This document shows, piece after piece, positions 34,331-43,330 of a stretch of DNA of 64,000 nucleotides. The notes under the pieces are model-generated. The model made no database searches. It was not told the origin of the DNA and saw nothing but the letters and a program-made list of their open reading frames with translations. This stretch comes from Paraburkholderia translucens (GTDB lineage Bacteria > Pseudomonadota > Gammaproteobacteria > Burkholderiales > Burkholderiaceae), in assembly GCF_020881035.1 (NCBI RefSeq), contig NZ_JAJITC010000014.1:62001-126000 (forward strand), written 5' to 3'. Position 1 is the first letter of the stretch. Every line of letters begins with the position of its first letter. The position numbers and the translations under genes are program-made.

Positions 34331-35449
34331 TCAGTAGTCGACCGGCAACGGATCGAGACTACGCCACATATACCAGGTCGCGACAGTACGCCACGGCTCC
34401 CAGTTGGCGGCAACCTCACGCGCTTCGCTGCGCGTGACCGGTTCGCCGCTGAAATAATTGACGCTGATCGCGCGGATCAGGCCGAGGTCGTCGAGCGGCA
34501 GCACATCGGGACGCGACAGGTTGAAGATCAGGAACATCTCCGCAGTCCAGCGGCCGATGCCGCGAATCTGCGTGAGTTCGGCGATCACCGCCTCATCGTC
34601 CATTGACGTCCATTTGCCGACGTGCAACGCACCCGACACGAAATGCTGCGCGAGATCGAGCACGTATTCGGCCTTGCGCTTGGACAAACCACACGCGGTC
34701 AGCTTCTCGAGGCCGAGCTTGATGAACTGCTGTGGCACGAGCTTCGGACACGCGGTCTCGACCCTCCCCCACACGGCCTGCGCGGCCGCGACCGAAATCT
34801 GCTGGCCGACAACCGAGCGCGCGAGCGTGACGAACGGATCGCCACGGCTCAACAGATGCACGGGGCCGAACTTCGGAATCAGCTTCTTCAGAATACGATC
34901 GCGCTTGACCAGATCCGCACATGCCTTATCCCAATACGCGGGACGCGTGACCTCGGGCGCAAGACCGCCGATCTGCACCGGCACCGCGACTTCGTTCGCG
35001 AGCGATGCGACACCGGCCGCCTCGCCGCTCGCGCTCGCCGTACTCGCCGAAGCGGCCGACACGCGCGTCTTGCGCACAACTTCGCCCGCATTGGTGTCGC
35101 GCGCGAGTTCCTGTACTTCGCCGGCGAGCTCAGCCGCGAGTTTGGCCGGCAATGCGCCATTGCCCTTGGCACGCGACGCCGTTTTCGCGCGCTTCGCAGC
35201 CGGCGCATGCGCAGCTTCAGTGAGCGCGTCACCCCCGCCATTTAGCGAGCGTTTGGTCGCGCTCTTCTTCGCCGCGGCCGAGTCGGCTTTCGTCACCGCC
35301 CCGCCCGCCTTCGACGATGCCTTCTCTATCGCGCCGCCGCTCGCGCGAGTCGACGCGCGCGCCGCCTTAGCCGCGCCAGCCGACGCTGCGGCTGCCGCAC
35401 TGGTTTGAGACGCCGCGCGTTTAGCCGGCGTCTTCGTGGCCGTTGCCAT
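34331..35449 (-). CDS. DNA-3-methyladenine glycosylase II (AlkA-type) with a long basic N-terminal tail
   Basis: Removes alkylated bases from DNA. The catalytic HhH-GPD domain occupies about residues 165-372. It has the helix-hairpin-helix LTQIRGIGRWTAEMFLIF and the catalytic aspartate in VLPLDDLGLIRA. The core segment DPFVTLARSVVGQQIS is also typical. The first 160 or so residues are unusual: an Ala-, Lys-, Ser- and Thr-rich tail resembling histone H1 C-termini (KTPAKRAA, KKSATKRS, APAAKRAKTASR). The tail could bind DNA non-specifically, but that is inference. The start at ATG 35449 has a strong AGGAGG site. Monocistronic as far as can be seen. Confidence 0.9.
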   Translation of the reverse strand: MATATKTPAKRAASQTSAAAAASAGAAKAARASTRASGGAIEKASSKAGGAVTKADSAAAKKSATKRSLNGGGDALTEAAHAPAAKRAKTASRAKGNGALPAKLAAELAGEVQELARDTNAGEVVRKTRVSAASASTASASGEAAGVASLANEVAVPVQIGGLAPEVTRPAYWDKACADLVKRDRILKKLIPKFGPVHLLSRGDPFVTLARSVVGQQISVAAAQAVWGRVETACPKLVPQQFIKLGLEKLTACGLSKRKAEYVLDLAQHFVSGALHVGKWTSMDDEAVIAELTQIRGIGRWTAEMFLIFNLSRPDVLPLDDLGLIRAISVNYFSGEPVTRSEAREVAANWEPWRTVATWYMWRSLDPLPVDY

Positions 35450-35496
35450 CCTGCCTCCTGCCTGGCGAGTCGATCAGAGGGAAGTACGAGGTGCGC

Positions 35497-36894
35497 TCAC
35501 ACGCGCCGCCACTCGGTCAACCCGCCGGGTTTGTCTTCAAGGGCAACGCCGGCATCGAGCAATTCAGCCCGGATCCGGTCTGCTGCCGCATAGTCCTTTG
35601 CCTGCTTGGCCGCGATGCGCGCGGCGATCTTCGCTTCGATCGCGGCGGGCTCGAGCGCGCCTTCAGCCGCAGCACCCGCTGCCTGCTGCAGATATGCACG
35701 CGGTTCGCGTTCAAGCAGCCCGAGCACCGCGCCAAGCGCGCGCAATTGACGGGCCAGCGCGGGGTCGCGCGTGCGGTTCACTTCCGTGGCCAGTTCGAAC
35801 AGCACCGACACGGCCAGCGGCGTATTGAAGTCGTCGTTCATCGCCGCCTGGAAACGCTGAGCGTGTGCTTCATTCCAGTCGAGCGCGGCGGTATCGGGCG
35901 TGAGATCCTTCAACGCCGTGTACAAACGCCCAAGTGCATTGCGCGCGTCGTCGATATGCACATCGCTGTAGTTCAGCGGCGAGCGATAGTGCGCACGCGC
36001 GATGAAAAAGCGCACCACCTCTGCATCGTACTGCGCAAGCACTTCGCGAATCGTAAAAAAATTGTTCAACGACTTCGACATCTTTTCATTGTCGATCTGT
36101 ACGTAGCCGTTGTGCATCCAGTAATTGACGAACGTCCGTCCGGTCGCGGCTTCGCTCTGCGCGATTTCGTTTTCGTGGTGCGGAAACTGCAGATCCTGGC
36201 CGCCGCCGTGAATGTCGAACTGTTCACCGAGCAGCGTGCATCCCATCGCCGAGCATTCGATATGCCAGCCGGGACGACCACGCCCGTACTTCGAATCCCA
36301 GCCGGTATCGGCGGGTTCCTCGGGCTTCGCCATCTTCCACAGCACGAAGTCGAGCGGATCCTGTTTCGCATCGTTGGCCGCGACGCGTTCGCCCGCGCGC
36401 AGGTCTTCCAGCGACTTGCCCGACAGCTTGCCGTAGCCCGCGAATTTGCGCACCGCATAGTTGACGTCGCCGTCACTTGCCTGATAGGCGTAGCCGTTCT
36501 TCTCGAGCGTCTCGATCATGCCGAGCATCTGCGGAATGAAGTCCGTCGCGCGCGGCTCGATGTCCGGACGCGCGATGCCGAGCGCGTCCGCATCTTCATG
36601 CAACGCCGCGATGAAACGATCGGTCAGCGATTTGATGGTTTCCCCGTTCTCGACTGCGCGCCTGATGATCTTGTCATCAATATCGGTAATGTTGCGCACG
36701 TAGGTCACGTTGTAACCGAGCGTGCGCAACCAGCGCTGCACGATGTCGAACACGACCATCACCCGCGCATGACCGACGTGACAATAGTCGTATACGGTCA
36801 TCCCGCAGACGTACATCCGCACGACCCCTTCGCGCAGCGGCACGAAAGTCTGTTTGTCACGCGCGAGCGTGTTGTAGATGCGCAGAGATTCCAT
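35497..36894 (-). CDS. cysS: Cysteinyl-tRNA synthetase
   Basis: Class I synthetase for cysteine. The 465-residue product has C30 of the zinc site in YVCGMTVYDYCHVGHAR, which also includes the HIGH-type motif HVGH. It has the KMSKS loop as EKMSKSLNNF near residue 270 and the zinc-ligand segment WHIECSAM. The C-terminal part contains the DALR-type helical region. The start is the ATG at 36894. It lies 48 bases upstream of the glycosylase gene on the minus strand and is divergent from the TPR gene. Confidence 0.97.
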   Translation of the reverse strand: MESLRIYNTLARDKQTFVPLREGVVRMYVCGMTVYDYCHVGHARVMVVFDIVQRWLRTLGYNVTYVRNITDIDDKIIRRAVENGETIKSLTDRFIAALHEDADALGIARPDIEPRATDFIPQMLGMIETLEKNGYAYQASDGDVNYAVRKFAGYGKLSGKSLEDLRAGERVAANDAKQDPLDFVLWKMAKPEEPADTGWDSKYGRGRPGWHIECSAMGCTLLGEQFDIHGGGQDLQFPHHENEIAQSEAATGRTFVNYWMHNGYVQIDNEKMSKSLNNFFTIREVLAQYDAEVVRFFIARAHYRSPLNYSDVHIDDARNALGRLYTALKDLTPDTAALDWNEAHAQRFQAAMNDDFNTPLAVSVLFELATEVNRTRDPALARQLRALGAVLGLLEREPRAYLQQAAGAAAEGALEPAAIEAKIAARIAAKQAKDYAAADRIRAELLDAGVALEDKPGGLTEWRRV

Positions 36895-37143
36895 AGAGAA
36901 CGGTGCGTGGGCCGAAAGAATCCGCTTTGTGCTTCATGCGCGCCGTGACCCGCGAAACGAACAGGACAACGGGTGCATCGCATACAGCTGAAACCGGCGC
37001 ACCTCGTGCGGCGATCAGGCTGCAGATGAAGCTGCGAACCGGGCGGAGACGGCCACGAGTGGCGAAAAGACAGTCGGCGGTTCGACGGAACGCGCAGACC
37101 TTTTGTTAGAATGGCTCGGAGTATAACATCCAGACCTGAGCCT

Positions 37144-37935
37144 ATGAAACACTCCAGCGGCCGCGCGCGCAGCGCTGCGACCCTCGCCGCGACTGCGTTT
37201 GGCGGCGTTCCCGGCGGCGTTACTTTCGAAGCGGCGCGCGCCCTCGCGTGGCGCGTCACCGTGGTTGCCGCGCTTGCCGTGGTGCCGGTCGCGAGCGTCT
37301 ATGCGCAGAAGGCCGCGGTGATGCCGCAAGGCCCCGCCGTGCGCGACAACACGCCGGAAATCGACGCCTCCATCGCCCAGAAGAACTGGCAAGCCGCACT
37401 GACCCAACTCGATGCACGCATCGCCGCGAATCCGCGCGACGCGCAGGCGAAATTCAAACGGGCAAACGTCCTCGTGCATCTGAATCGCGACGACGAGGCG
37501 ATCGCGGCGTTCACCGAACTCACGCAGCTTTATCCAGAGTTGCCCGAGCCGTACAACAACCTCGCGACGCTCTTTGCAAGGCAGGGTCGCCTGATCGAAG
37601 CGCGCACCGCGCTGGAGATGGCCACCCAGGTCAATCCGAACTACGGCCTCGCCTTCGAGAATCTTGGCGACCTCTATCTGCGCCTTGCCGACGCGGCATA
37701 CCGCCGTGCACAAAGTCTCGGCAAGACGAGCCCGACGACCGCGCAGCGTCTCGCGGAGATCCAGAAGGTCGTGTCGCCGACGACGCCTGCCCCCGCGGCC
37801 TCGCAGCCCGCCGCCGAGGAGACGATCGCACCCGCCGCGCACCCTACCTCGAACATCACGAACAGCCCGAGCTTCCAGTTCGGCGGCCCGAATGGCTCGC
37901 TCGCCATGCCGCCGTACATGGCGCCGTCGCGCTGA
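37144..37935 (+). CDS. Exported TPR-repeat protein
   Basis: A 263-residue protein with an N-terminal hydrophobic segment (WRVTVVAALAVVPVASVYAQ) acting as signal peptide after a rather long basic leader. Three tetratricopeptide repeats follow between about residues 80 and 200. Their helix pairs are readable in QKNWQAALTQLDARIAANP, AKFKRANVLVHLNRDDEAI and PYNNLATLFARQGRLIEA. A proline- and alanine-rich tail ends the chain. It is likely a periplasmic scaffold for protein partners, and I cannot name them. The next gene is a periplasmic cyclophilin 52 bases away, so they may be cotranscribed. The ATG at 37144 is preferred over one at 37111. Confidence 0.82.
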   Translation: MKHSSGRARSAATLAATAFGGVPGGVTFEAARALAWRVTVVAALAVVPVASVYAQKAAVMPQGPAVRDNTPEIDASIAQKNWQAALTQLDARIAANPRDAQAKFKRANVLVHLNRDDEAIAAFTELTQLYPELPEPYNNLATLFARQGRLIEARTALEMATQVNPNYGLAFENLGDLYLRLADAAYRRAQSLGKTSPTTAQRLAEIQKVVSPTTPAPAASQPAAEETIAPAAHPTSNITNSPSFQFGGPNGSLAMPPYMAPSR

Positions 37936-37987
37936 ACGCCGGGCTCGTTACCTTCGCCCAAGGTTTTCTCCAACCCCGAGGATTTTC

Positions 37988-38569
37988 ATGAAATGGTTGA
38001 TGTTGGCGCTCGGCAGCGCCGCCCTGATCGCAAATGCACCCGCCTTTGCGCAGGCCGGGTCGCAGGCCGCTCATCCGTCCGTGCTGTTCAAGACGTCGGA
38101 GGGTGACATCCGAGTCGAGCTGTATCCCGAGAAGGCGCCGAAGACAGTCGCGAATTTCCTCGACTATGTGAAGGCGGGCCAATACAGCGGCACGATCTTT
38201 CATCGCGTGATTCCGGGCTTCATGATTCAAGGCGGCGGCTTTACGCAGAGTTTCGTCGAGAAGCCGACGCGCGCGCCGATTCCCCTCGAAAGCCGCAGCG
38301 GTCTGAAAAACACCACGGGCACCATCGCGATGGCGCGCACCAGCGACCCGAATTCGGCCACCGCGCAATTCTTCATCAACACGGTGGACAATGCGAATCT
38401 CGACTACCCGAATCCGGACGGCAACGGCTACGCGGCGTTCGGCAAGGTCACGAGCGGCATGGACGTCGTGAAGCGCATCGAAGCCACGCCCACCACCACG
38501 CGCGGTCCGATGTCCGACGTGCCGCAGAAGGCCATTGTGATCCAGTCGGCGACGGTAGTGAGCAAGTAA
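37988..38569 (+). CDS. ppiA: Periplasmic peptidyl-prolyl cis-trans isomerase, cyclophilin A type
   Basis: Catalyses proline cis-trans isomerisation during folding of exported proteins. The 193-residue product has a signal peptide (MKWLMLALGSAALIANAPAF, cleaved near AQAGSQAA). The cyclophilin domain has the active-site arginine in FHRVIPGFMIQGGGF and the segment MARTSDPNSATAQFFIN. A ribosome-binding GAGG lies upstream of the ATG at 37988. It is followed 140 bases later by a cytoplasmic paralogue. Confidence 0.93.
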   Translation: MKWLMLALGSAALIANAPAFAQAGSQAAHPSVLFKTSEGDIRVELYPEKAPKTVANFLDYVKAGQYSGTIFHRVIPGFMIQGGGFTQSFVEKPTRAPIPLESRSGLKNTTGTIAMARTSDPNSATAQFFINTVDNANLDYPNPDGNGYAAFGKVTSGMDVVKRIEATPTTTRGPMSDVPQKAIVIQSATVVSK

Positions 38570-38709
38570 CTACGAACAAGCGAGCGAACGAGCAAGCGAA
38601 CCCGCGCGGCCGCTGCCCGCAAGCGCAACCCACGCCCCGGCGCGGCCTGTCGTCAGGGCATGACGACGCGCCGCGCCATTTATCCACCTGAACATCCAAG
38701 GATCCCATC

Positions 38710-39204
38710 ATGGTTGAACTGCATACGAACCACGGCGTCATCAAACTCGAACTGAACGCCGAAAAAGCGCCGAAGTCGGTCGAGAACTTCCTGAACTATG
38801 TGAAGGCCGGCCACTACGACAACACGGTGTTTCACCGTGTCATCGACGGCTTCATGATCCAGGGCGGCGGCTTCGAACCCGGCATGAAGCAGAAGCCGAC
38901 GGCCGAGCCGATCACCAACGAAGCGAACAACGGTCTGAAGAACGAAAGCGGCTCGATCGCAATGGCGCGTACCAACGACCCGCATTCGGCGACCGCGCAA
39001 TTCTTCATCAACGTGAACGACAACGACTTCCTGAACCACTCGTCGCCGACGCCGCAAGGCTGGGGCTACGCAGTGTTCGGCAAGGTCGTCGAAGGCATGG
39101 ACGTCGTCGAGAAGATCAAGAAGGTCAAGACCGGCTCGAAGGGTTTCCATCAGGACGTGCCGGTCGACGACGTGGTGATCGAAAAGGCGGTCGTCGTCGA
39201 CTAA
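38710..39204 (+). CDS. ppiB: Cytoplasmic peptidyl-prolyl cis-trans isomerase, cyclophilin B type
   Basis: A 164-residue cyclophilin without signal peptide. It has the active-site segment FHRVIDGFMIQGGGFEPGM and MARTNDPHSATAQFFINVNDN, as in PpiA next door. The similarity and adjacency of the two suggest an old tandem duplication followed by sorting to different compartments. AAGGA precedes the ATG at 38710. lpxH follows after 63 bases. Confidence 0.95.
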   Translation: MVELHTNHGVIKLELNAEKAPKSVENFLNYVKAGHYDNTVFHRVIDGFMIQGGGFEPGMKQKPTAEPITNEANNGLKNESGSIAMARTNDPHSATAQFFINVNDNDFLNHSSPTPQGWGYAVFGKVVEGMDVVEKIKKVKTGSKGFHQDVPVDDVVIEKAVVVD

Positions 39205-39267
39205 GCCGCGAGTGAGTCGCGCCTCATGCGGGCGTCGACTCGTTTGAACTGACATCAGGCACCTTCA

Positions 39268-40065
39268 ATGCTGCAAGAAACGCCGCTGCGAAGCGTCGCC
39301 GCGGGCGTGCCTGGCGAGGGCCGACGCCCGCACGCCGCGCGCCCGTTCTTCTTTCTCTCCGATCTGCATCTGAGTGAGGATATTCCGCGCACGGTCGCCG
39401 CGTTCGAGCATTTCGTCCGCGTAAACGCCGAAACGGCCGATTCCGTGTTCATCCTCGGTGATCTGTTCGAATACTGGGTCGGCGACGACATGCTGAGCGA
39501 GCCGTTCGTCGCACGGATCGCGGTGTTGCTGCACACGCTTTCCGAGCGTGGCATCGCGCTCTACATCATGCACGGCAATCGCGACTTCCTGCTGGGAAAG
39601 CGCTTCATGAAAGCCGCCGGCGCGATCTGGCTACCCGACCCCTTCGTCATCACCGCGTTCGGCACGCGTATCGCGCTCGCGCATGGCGATGGTCTGTGCA
39701 CCGCAGATCACGGTTATCAGCTGTTCAGGCGCTTCGCGCGCAATCGACTCGCGCAAACGCTGTTTCTCGCGTGGCCGTTTCGCTGGCGGCGCAAGCTCGC
39801 CGAGAACATGCGCTCGAAGAGTGAGCACGGTCGCATGCGGCCAATGTCGATCAGGTATGACGTAACGGCGAAAGGCGTCGCCGCGCTGTTCAAGAAATCG
39901 AAGACGGCGACGATCATTCATGGGCACACTCATCTGCCCGCGCGGCATCGCGAGCCGGGGGGCACGCGCTGGGTCCTGCCGGACTGGGATCTCGATCACG
40001 GCCAGCGCCGTGGCGGCTATCTGAAGATCGATGCCGAAGGGATCCGGTCGCTGCCGCTGGATTGA
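39268..40065 (+). CDS. lpxH: UDP-2,3-diacylglucosamine hydrolase
   Basis: Releases lipid X from UDP-2,3-diacylglucosamine in lipid A synthesis, at the inner face of the inner membrane. The 265-residue product carries the calcineurin-like metal motifs: D32 and H34 in SDLHL, D65 in GDLFEYW, N104 in HGNRD, HGDG, and HGHTH near the C-terminus. The first 25 residues are a basic, low-complexity extension before the fold begins. It ends the ppiA-ppiB-lpxH run and is convergent with cysE. Confidence 0.95.
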   Translation: MLQETPLRSVAAGVPGEGRRPHAARPFFFLSDLHLSEDIPRTVAAFEHFVRVNAETADSVFILGDLFEYWVGDDMLSEPFVARIAVLLHTLSERGIALYIMHGNRDFLLGKRFMKAAGAIWLPDPFVITAFGTRIALAHGDGLCTADHGYQLFRRFARNRLAQTLFLAWPFRWRRKLAENMRSKSEHGRMRPMSIRYDVTAKGVAALFKKSKTATIIHGHTHLPARHREPGGTRWVLPDWDLDHGQRRGGYLKIDAEGIRSLPLD

Positions 40066-40110
40066 CGCGTTGCGTTCGGCTTGCGCCTTGCGCTGCCGCC
40101 GCGCAGATAC

Positions 40111-40947
40111 CTAGCGCTCCGCCGCCACCCCGTCCACCTTCCCCGCAATCGCCGCCGATAGCCGCCGCAGGTCGAGCAACGCAGCATCGGCGCCTTGCAG
40201 CCCTTCGAGGCTCGAGCCGAGCCGCTCGAGCGCATCGACGATTTCATCGATACGGCGCGCCTGGGTAGCCGCATGATCGATCAGGCCGTGAATTGCGAGC
40301 GACACTGGATCGTCCGCGTTCGGCGTGATGCCGTACGCGCAGAACGCGCTGCTTTCACTGCCGCGCTTCGCGTCGCGCGCGGCATGGCTCGACCGGGCGT
40401 TCGCACCGCTCGCGGCCTCGGTGACCGGCGCCGCCGGCACGATGATCCGCGCCGGATTGCCAACCGCCGTACCACGGGCGGGCACCGGTTTCGTCACGAC
40501 TGCGTTCGAGCCGATCTTTGCGTCCGCGCCGACCGTGAAGCCGCCGAGCACCTTCGCGCCCGCACCGACGATCACGCCACGCTCGAGCGTCGGATGCCGC
40601 TTCGCGCCGCGCGTGAGCGACGTGCCGCCCAGCGTCACGCCCTGGTAGATCGTGCAGTCGTCGCCGACTTGCGCAGTTTCGCCGATCACGACGCCCATGC
40701 CATGATCGATGAAAACGCGCCGTCCGAGCGTCGCCCCCGGATGGATCTCGATGCCGGTCATGAAGCGCGCCATCTGCGACACGAAACGGGCAAGCCAGCG
40801 GCGCTTCGCGCGCCAGCACGCATGCGCGAACCGATGCAGCACGAGCGCATGCAGCCCCGGATAACACGTGAGCACTTCCCACGCGCCCCGGGCGGCGGGA
40901 TCGCGCTCGCGGATCGTGGCGATATCTTCGCGAAGTCTCGTGAACAT
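40111..40947 (-). CDS. cysE: Serine O-acetyltransferase
   Basis: Makes O-acetylserine for cysteine synthesis. The 278-residue product is the short-N-terminus (EpsC/CysE2-like) form. It opens MFTRLREDIATIRERDPAARG and enters the left-handed beta-helix of hexapeptide repeats near residue 70. The catalytic histidine region is IEIHPGATLGRRVFIDHGMGVVIGE. After the helix, a tail of about 100 residues ends in a long amphipathic helix, and it includes AYGITPNADDPVS. Conserved Burkholderia homologues are similar as I recall. The start at ATG 40947 fits the family. An extension to 41085 is rejected. Confidence 0.92.
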   Translation of the reverse strand: MFTRLREDIATIRERDPAARGAWEVLTCYPGLHALVLHRFAHACWRAKRRWLARFVSQMARFMTGIEIHPGATLGRRVFIDHGMGVVIGETAQVGDDCTIYQGVTLGGTSLTRGAKRHPTLERGVIVGAGAKVLGGFTVGADAKIGSNAVVTKPVPARGTAVGNPARIIVPAAPVTEAASGANARSSHAARDAKRGSESSAFCAYGITPNADDPVSLAIHGLIDHAATQARRIDEIVDALERLGSSLEGLQGADAALLDLRRLSAAIAGKVDGVAAER

Positions 40948-41151
40948 GGCAGGGATCGTGTTGTGGGGGAAAACCGTCTGCGTGAGCCGGTCCGCGCGCT
41001 TAGCACCGCGGCAGCTTTGCTTCCAACGTTTCGTGGATTGTAGGATGGTTGCGCGAAACGTGCCGGAAGCCCCCGCGGACTGCAAGGTTGTCGTCAGAGT
41101 CAGACGAAGGCAGCGCAGGCAAGACGCCGCGCCGGACCGATCGATGGACCG

Positions 41152-41982
41152 TCAGTCGGTCCGCTTCGTCTTCAGCAGGATATGTTTGGCGATGCCGCGC
41201 ACGATGTTGACCTCCTCGCGCTCGAGGCCCGAGCGTGCGAAGAGCCGGCGTAGCCGTGACATGAGCTTTTTCGGATTGGCCGGATCAAGGAACTCGAGCG
41301 CGACCAGCGCGCTTTCCAGATGCGCGAACATGCTTTCGATCTCGTCGCTCGCCGCCATCGGCGCGCGCGTAGCGGCGGGTTCGGCCTGCGCTGCACCCGC
41401 TCCCGCAGCGGGCGTGCTCCCGGTCGTTCCGTCATCGGCGAGATAGGCGGTGCGCAGCTCGTAGGCAAGCACCTGCACCGCCTGCGCGAGATTGAGCGAG
41501 CTGTAGGCGGGATTGGCCGGAATATGCGCGAGCGCGCTGCATCGCTCGACGTCCTCATTCGACAAACCCGTGCGCTCGTTGCCGAACACCAGCGCGATCT
41601 CGCCGTGTCCCGCCTCTTCGTGCGCGGCGGCGGCGGCCGCGCGCGGCGTCCATTGGGGCGGTCCATATTCGCGCAGCCGCGCGGTCAGCGCGACCGACCA
41701 GTGGACGCCGGTCAGTGCATCGGCGAGCGTCGGCACCACGTGCACGGAGGCGAGCACGTCGTCGGCACCACTGGCCATCGCGATCGCTTCGGGATCGTTC
41801 TGTACGTTCGGCACGCGCGGCGACACCAGCACGAGCCGCGAAAAACCCATCGTTTTCAGGGCACGCGCTGCGGCGCCGACATTGCCCGGATGGCTGGGCT
41901 CGACGAGCACGAAGCGCGTCGAGGTAAAGCCGCCGCGCAAATCGGCCACGGCGGGGTTGGAAGAATGGGGCGTGTGATCCAC
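41152..41982 (-). CDS. trmJ: tRNA (cytidine/uridine-32-2'-O-)-methyltransferase TrmJ
   Basis: SPOUT-fold (SpoU) methyltransferase that 2'-O-methylates position 32 of tRNAs. The 276-residue product begins its domain at STRFVLVEPSHPGNVGAAARALKTMGF, with the conserved asparagine-arginine core. It contains VFGNERTGLSNEDVERC, the SAM-binding knot loop, followed by NPAYSSLNLAQAVQVLAYELR. A C-terminal helical extension follows. The start is a GTG at 41982. It is a short distance upstream of cysE on the same strand and divergent from suhB. Confidence 0.93.
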   Translation of the reverse strand: MDHTPHSSNPAVADLRGGFTSTRFVLVEPSHPGNVGAAARALKTMGFSRLVLVSPRVPNVQNDPEAIAMASGADDVLASVHVVPTLADALTGVHWSVALTARLREYGPPQWTPRAAAAAAHEEAGHGEIALVFGNERTGLSNEDVERCSALAHIPANPAYSSLNLAQAVQVLAYELRTAYLADDGTTGSTPAAGAGAAQAEPAATRAPMAASDEIESMFAHLESALVALEFLDPANPKKLMSRLRRLFARSGLEREEVNIVRGIAKHILLKTKRTD

Positions 41983-42314
41983 GATGAAACTCTGCTGGCC
42001 AAGGAGTCAAGACGCGTATGGTAGCGCCAACGGGCGCTGCTGCCGAATCGTGCCGCTGCGAGGCGACCCGCGCCGGCACGCCCGGACTCAGGTAAAATAC
42101 CGCTCTTCGCGTCCGGCGCCGGCATTCGCCCCAGGCTTACGCTGAACCGGCCGCACCGTTCTTATTCAATTCGTCTCCGTCGACGGAATGCGCTCCGGCG
42201 TGATAGCCGGCTGGCGTTCCGTGCTGTATTTGCGTCGTTGCGGCGCCCGTCGGCGCAGGTTTCGCGCTCATTTTCCGGCCAGCAGCCGCGCTGCCCCGGC
42301 ACAAGGATCCGTTT
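41983..42314 (+). promoter_or_regulatory. Upstream region of suhB
   Basis: A 332-base divergent gap. A TAAAAT hexamer at 42093-42098 on the plus strand could be the suhB -10, with no good -35. The G+C-rich 200 bases after it would be a long leader. In enterobacteria suhB has a regulated leader, but I see no specific structure here. Confidence 0.3.
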
Positions 42315-43118
42315 ATGCATCCCATGCTCAACATCGCTGTGAAGGCCGCGCGCCGCGCAGCTCAGATCATCAACCGCGCATCGCTCGATCTCGACCTGGT
42401 CCAGGTCAGCAAGAAGCAGCACAACGATTTCGTCACGGAGGTCGACAAGGCGGCCGAAGCGGCAATCATCGAAACGCTGAAGACCGCCTATCCCGATCAC
42501 GCCATCCTCGCCGAAGAGTCGGGCAAGTCGGACAACGAGTCCGAGTACCAGTGGATCATCGATCCGCTCGACGGCACCACCAACTTCATCCACGGCTTCC
42601 CGTACTACTGCGTGTCAATCGCGCTCGCGCACAAGGGCGTCGTCACGCAAGCCGTCGTCTACGACCCGAACCACAATGATCTGTTCACCGCATCGCGCGG
42701 CCGAGGCGCGTTCCTCAACGATCGGCGCCTCCGCGTCGCCAGGCGTGACCGCCTTGCCGACTGCCTGATCGGCACCGGTTTCCCGTTCCGCGCGCAGGAC
42801 AGCCTCGAATCGTACGGCCGCCAGTTCGCCGCCATGACCGAAGCCTGCGCGGGTCTGCGCCGTCCGGGCGCCGCCGCGCTCGATCTGGCCTATGTGGCGG
42901 CGGGCCGCATGGATGGCTTCTTCGAGCAGGGCCTGAGCCCGTGGGACATGGCGGCGGGCAGCCTGCTGATCACCGAAGCCGGCGGTCTCGTCGGCAACTA
43001 CACGGGCGATTCGGAGTTCCTGCACGTCGGCGAAGTCGTCGCGGGCAACCCGAAGGTCTACGCGCAGATGATTCCTATCCTGTCGCGCTTCAGCCGCACG
43101 CGTCAGCAGTCGGCTTGA
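42315..43118 (+). CDS. suhB: Inositol-1-monophosphatase SuhB
   Basis: Magnesium-dependent phosphatase. In enterobacteria it is also part of the rRNA antitermination machinery. The 267-residue product has metal-site residues E67/E68 in LAEESG, D83 and D86 in IDPLDGTTNF, and D211 in SPWDMAAG. The opening MHPMLNIAVKAARRA is family-typical. AAGGAT lies upstream of the ATG at 42315. It is followed by a strong terminator and then lplT. Confidence 0.94.
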   Translation: MHPMLNIAVKAARRAAQIINRASLDLDLVQVSKKQHNDFVTEVDKAAEAAIIETLKTAYPDHAILAEESGKSDNESEYQWIIDPLDGTTNFIHGFPYYCVSIALAHKGVVTQAVVYDPNHNDLFTASRGRGAFLNDRRLRVARRDRLADCLIGTGFPFRAQDSLESYGRQFAAMTEACAGLRRPGAAALDLAYVAAGRMDGFFEQGLSPWDMAAGSLLITEAGGLVGNYTGDSEFLHVGEVVAGNPKVYAQMIPILSRFSRTRQQSA

Positions 43119-43166
43119 GGGGCGCCGCCGCGGCCGGTCCGCGGCAACGCGCGATGGTTTGTGCGG

Positions 43167-43190
43167 AAAAGCGGCTTCGGCCGCTTTTTT
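43167..43190 (+). terminator. Rho-independent terminator of suhB
   Basis: A nine-pair stem (AAAAGCGGC/GCCGCTTTT) closed by a stable TTCG tetraloop is followed by six Ts. The 140 bases from here to lplT show no other feature. Confidence 0.88.
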
Positions 43191-43330
43191 CGTTGGCGGC
43201 ACTGCAGCGCGCGAGGCTTCGTGCTACAACGCAGGCAGTTACGCGATCAGAACTTGACCGGGACCGTTCCCTGCTTCAGGTTGCGTTGACCCGGCCCGAC
43301 TCCCGCCCCCGCGCAGCCCCCCACCTGCCC

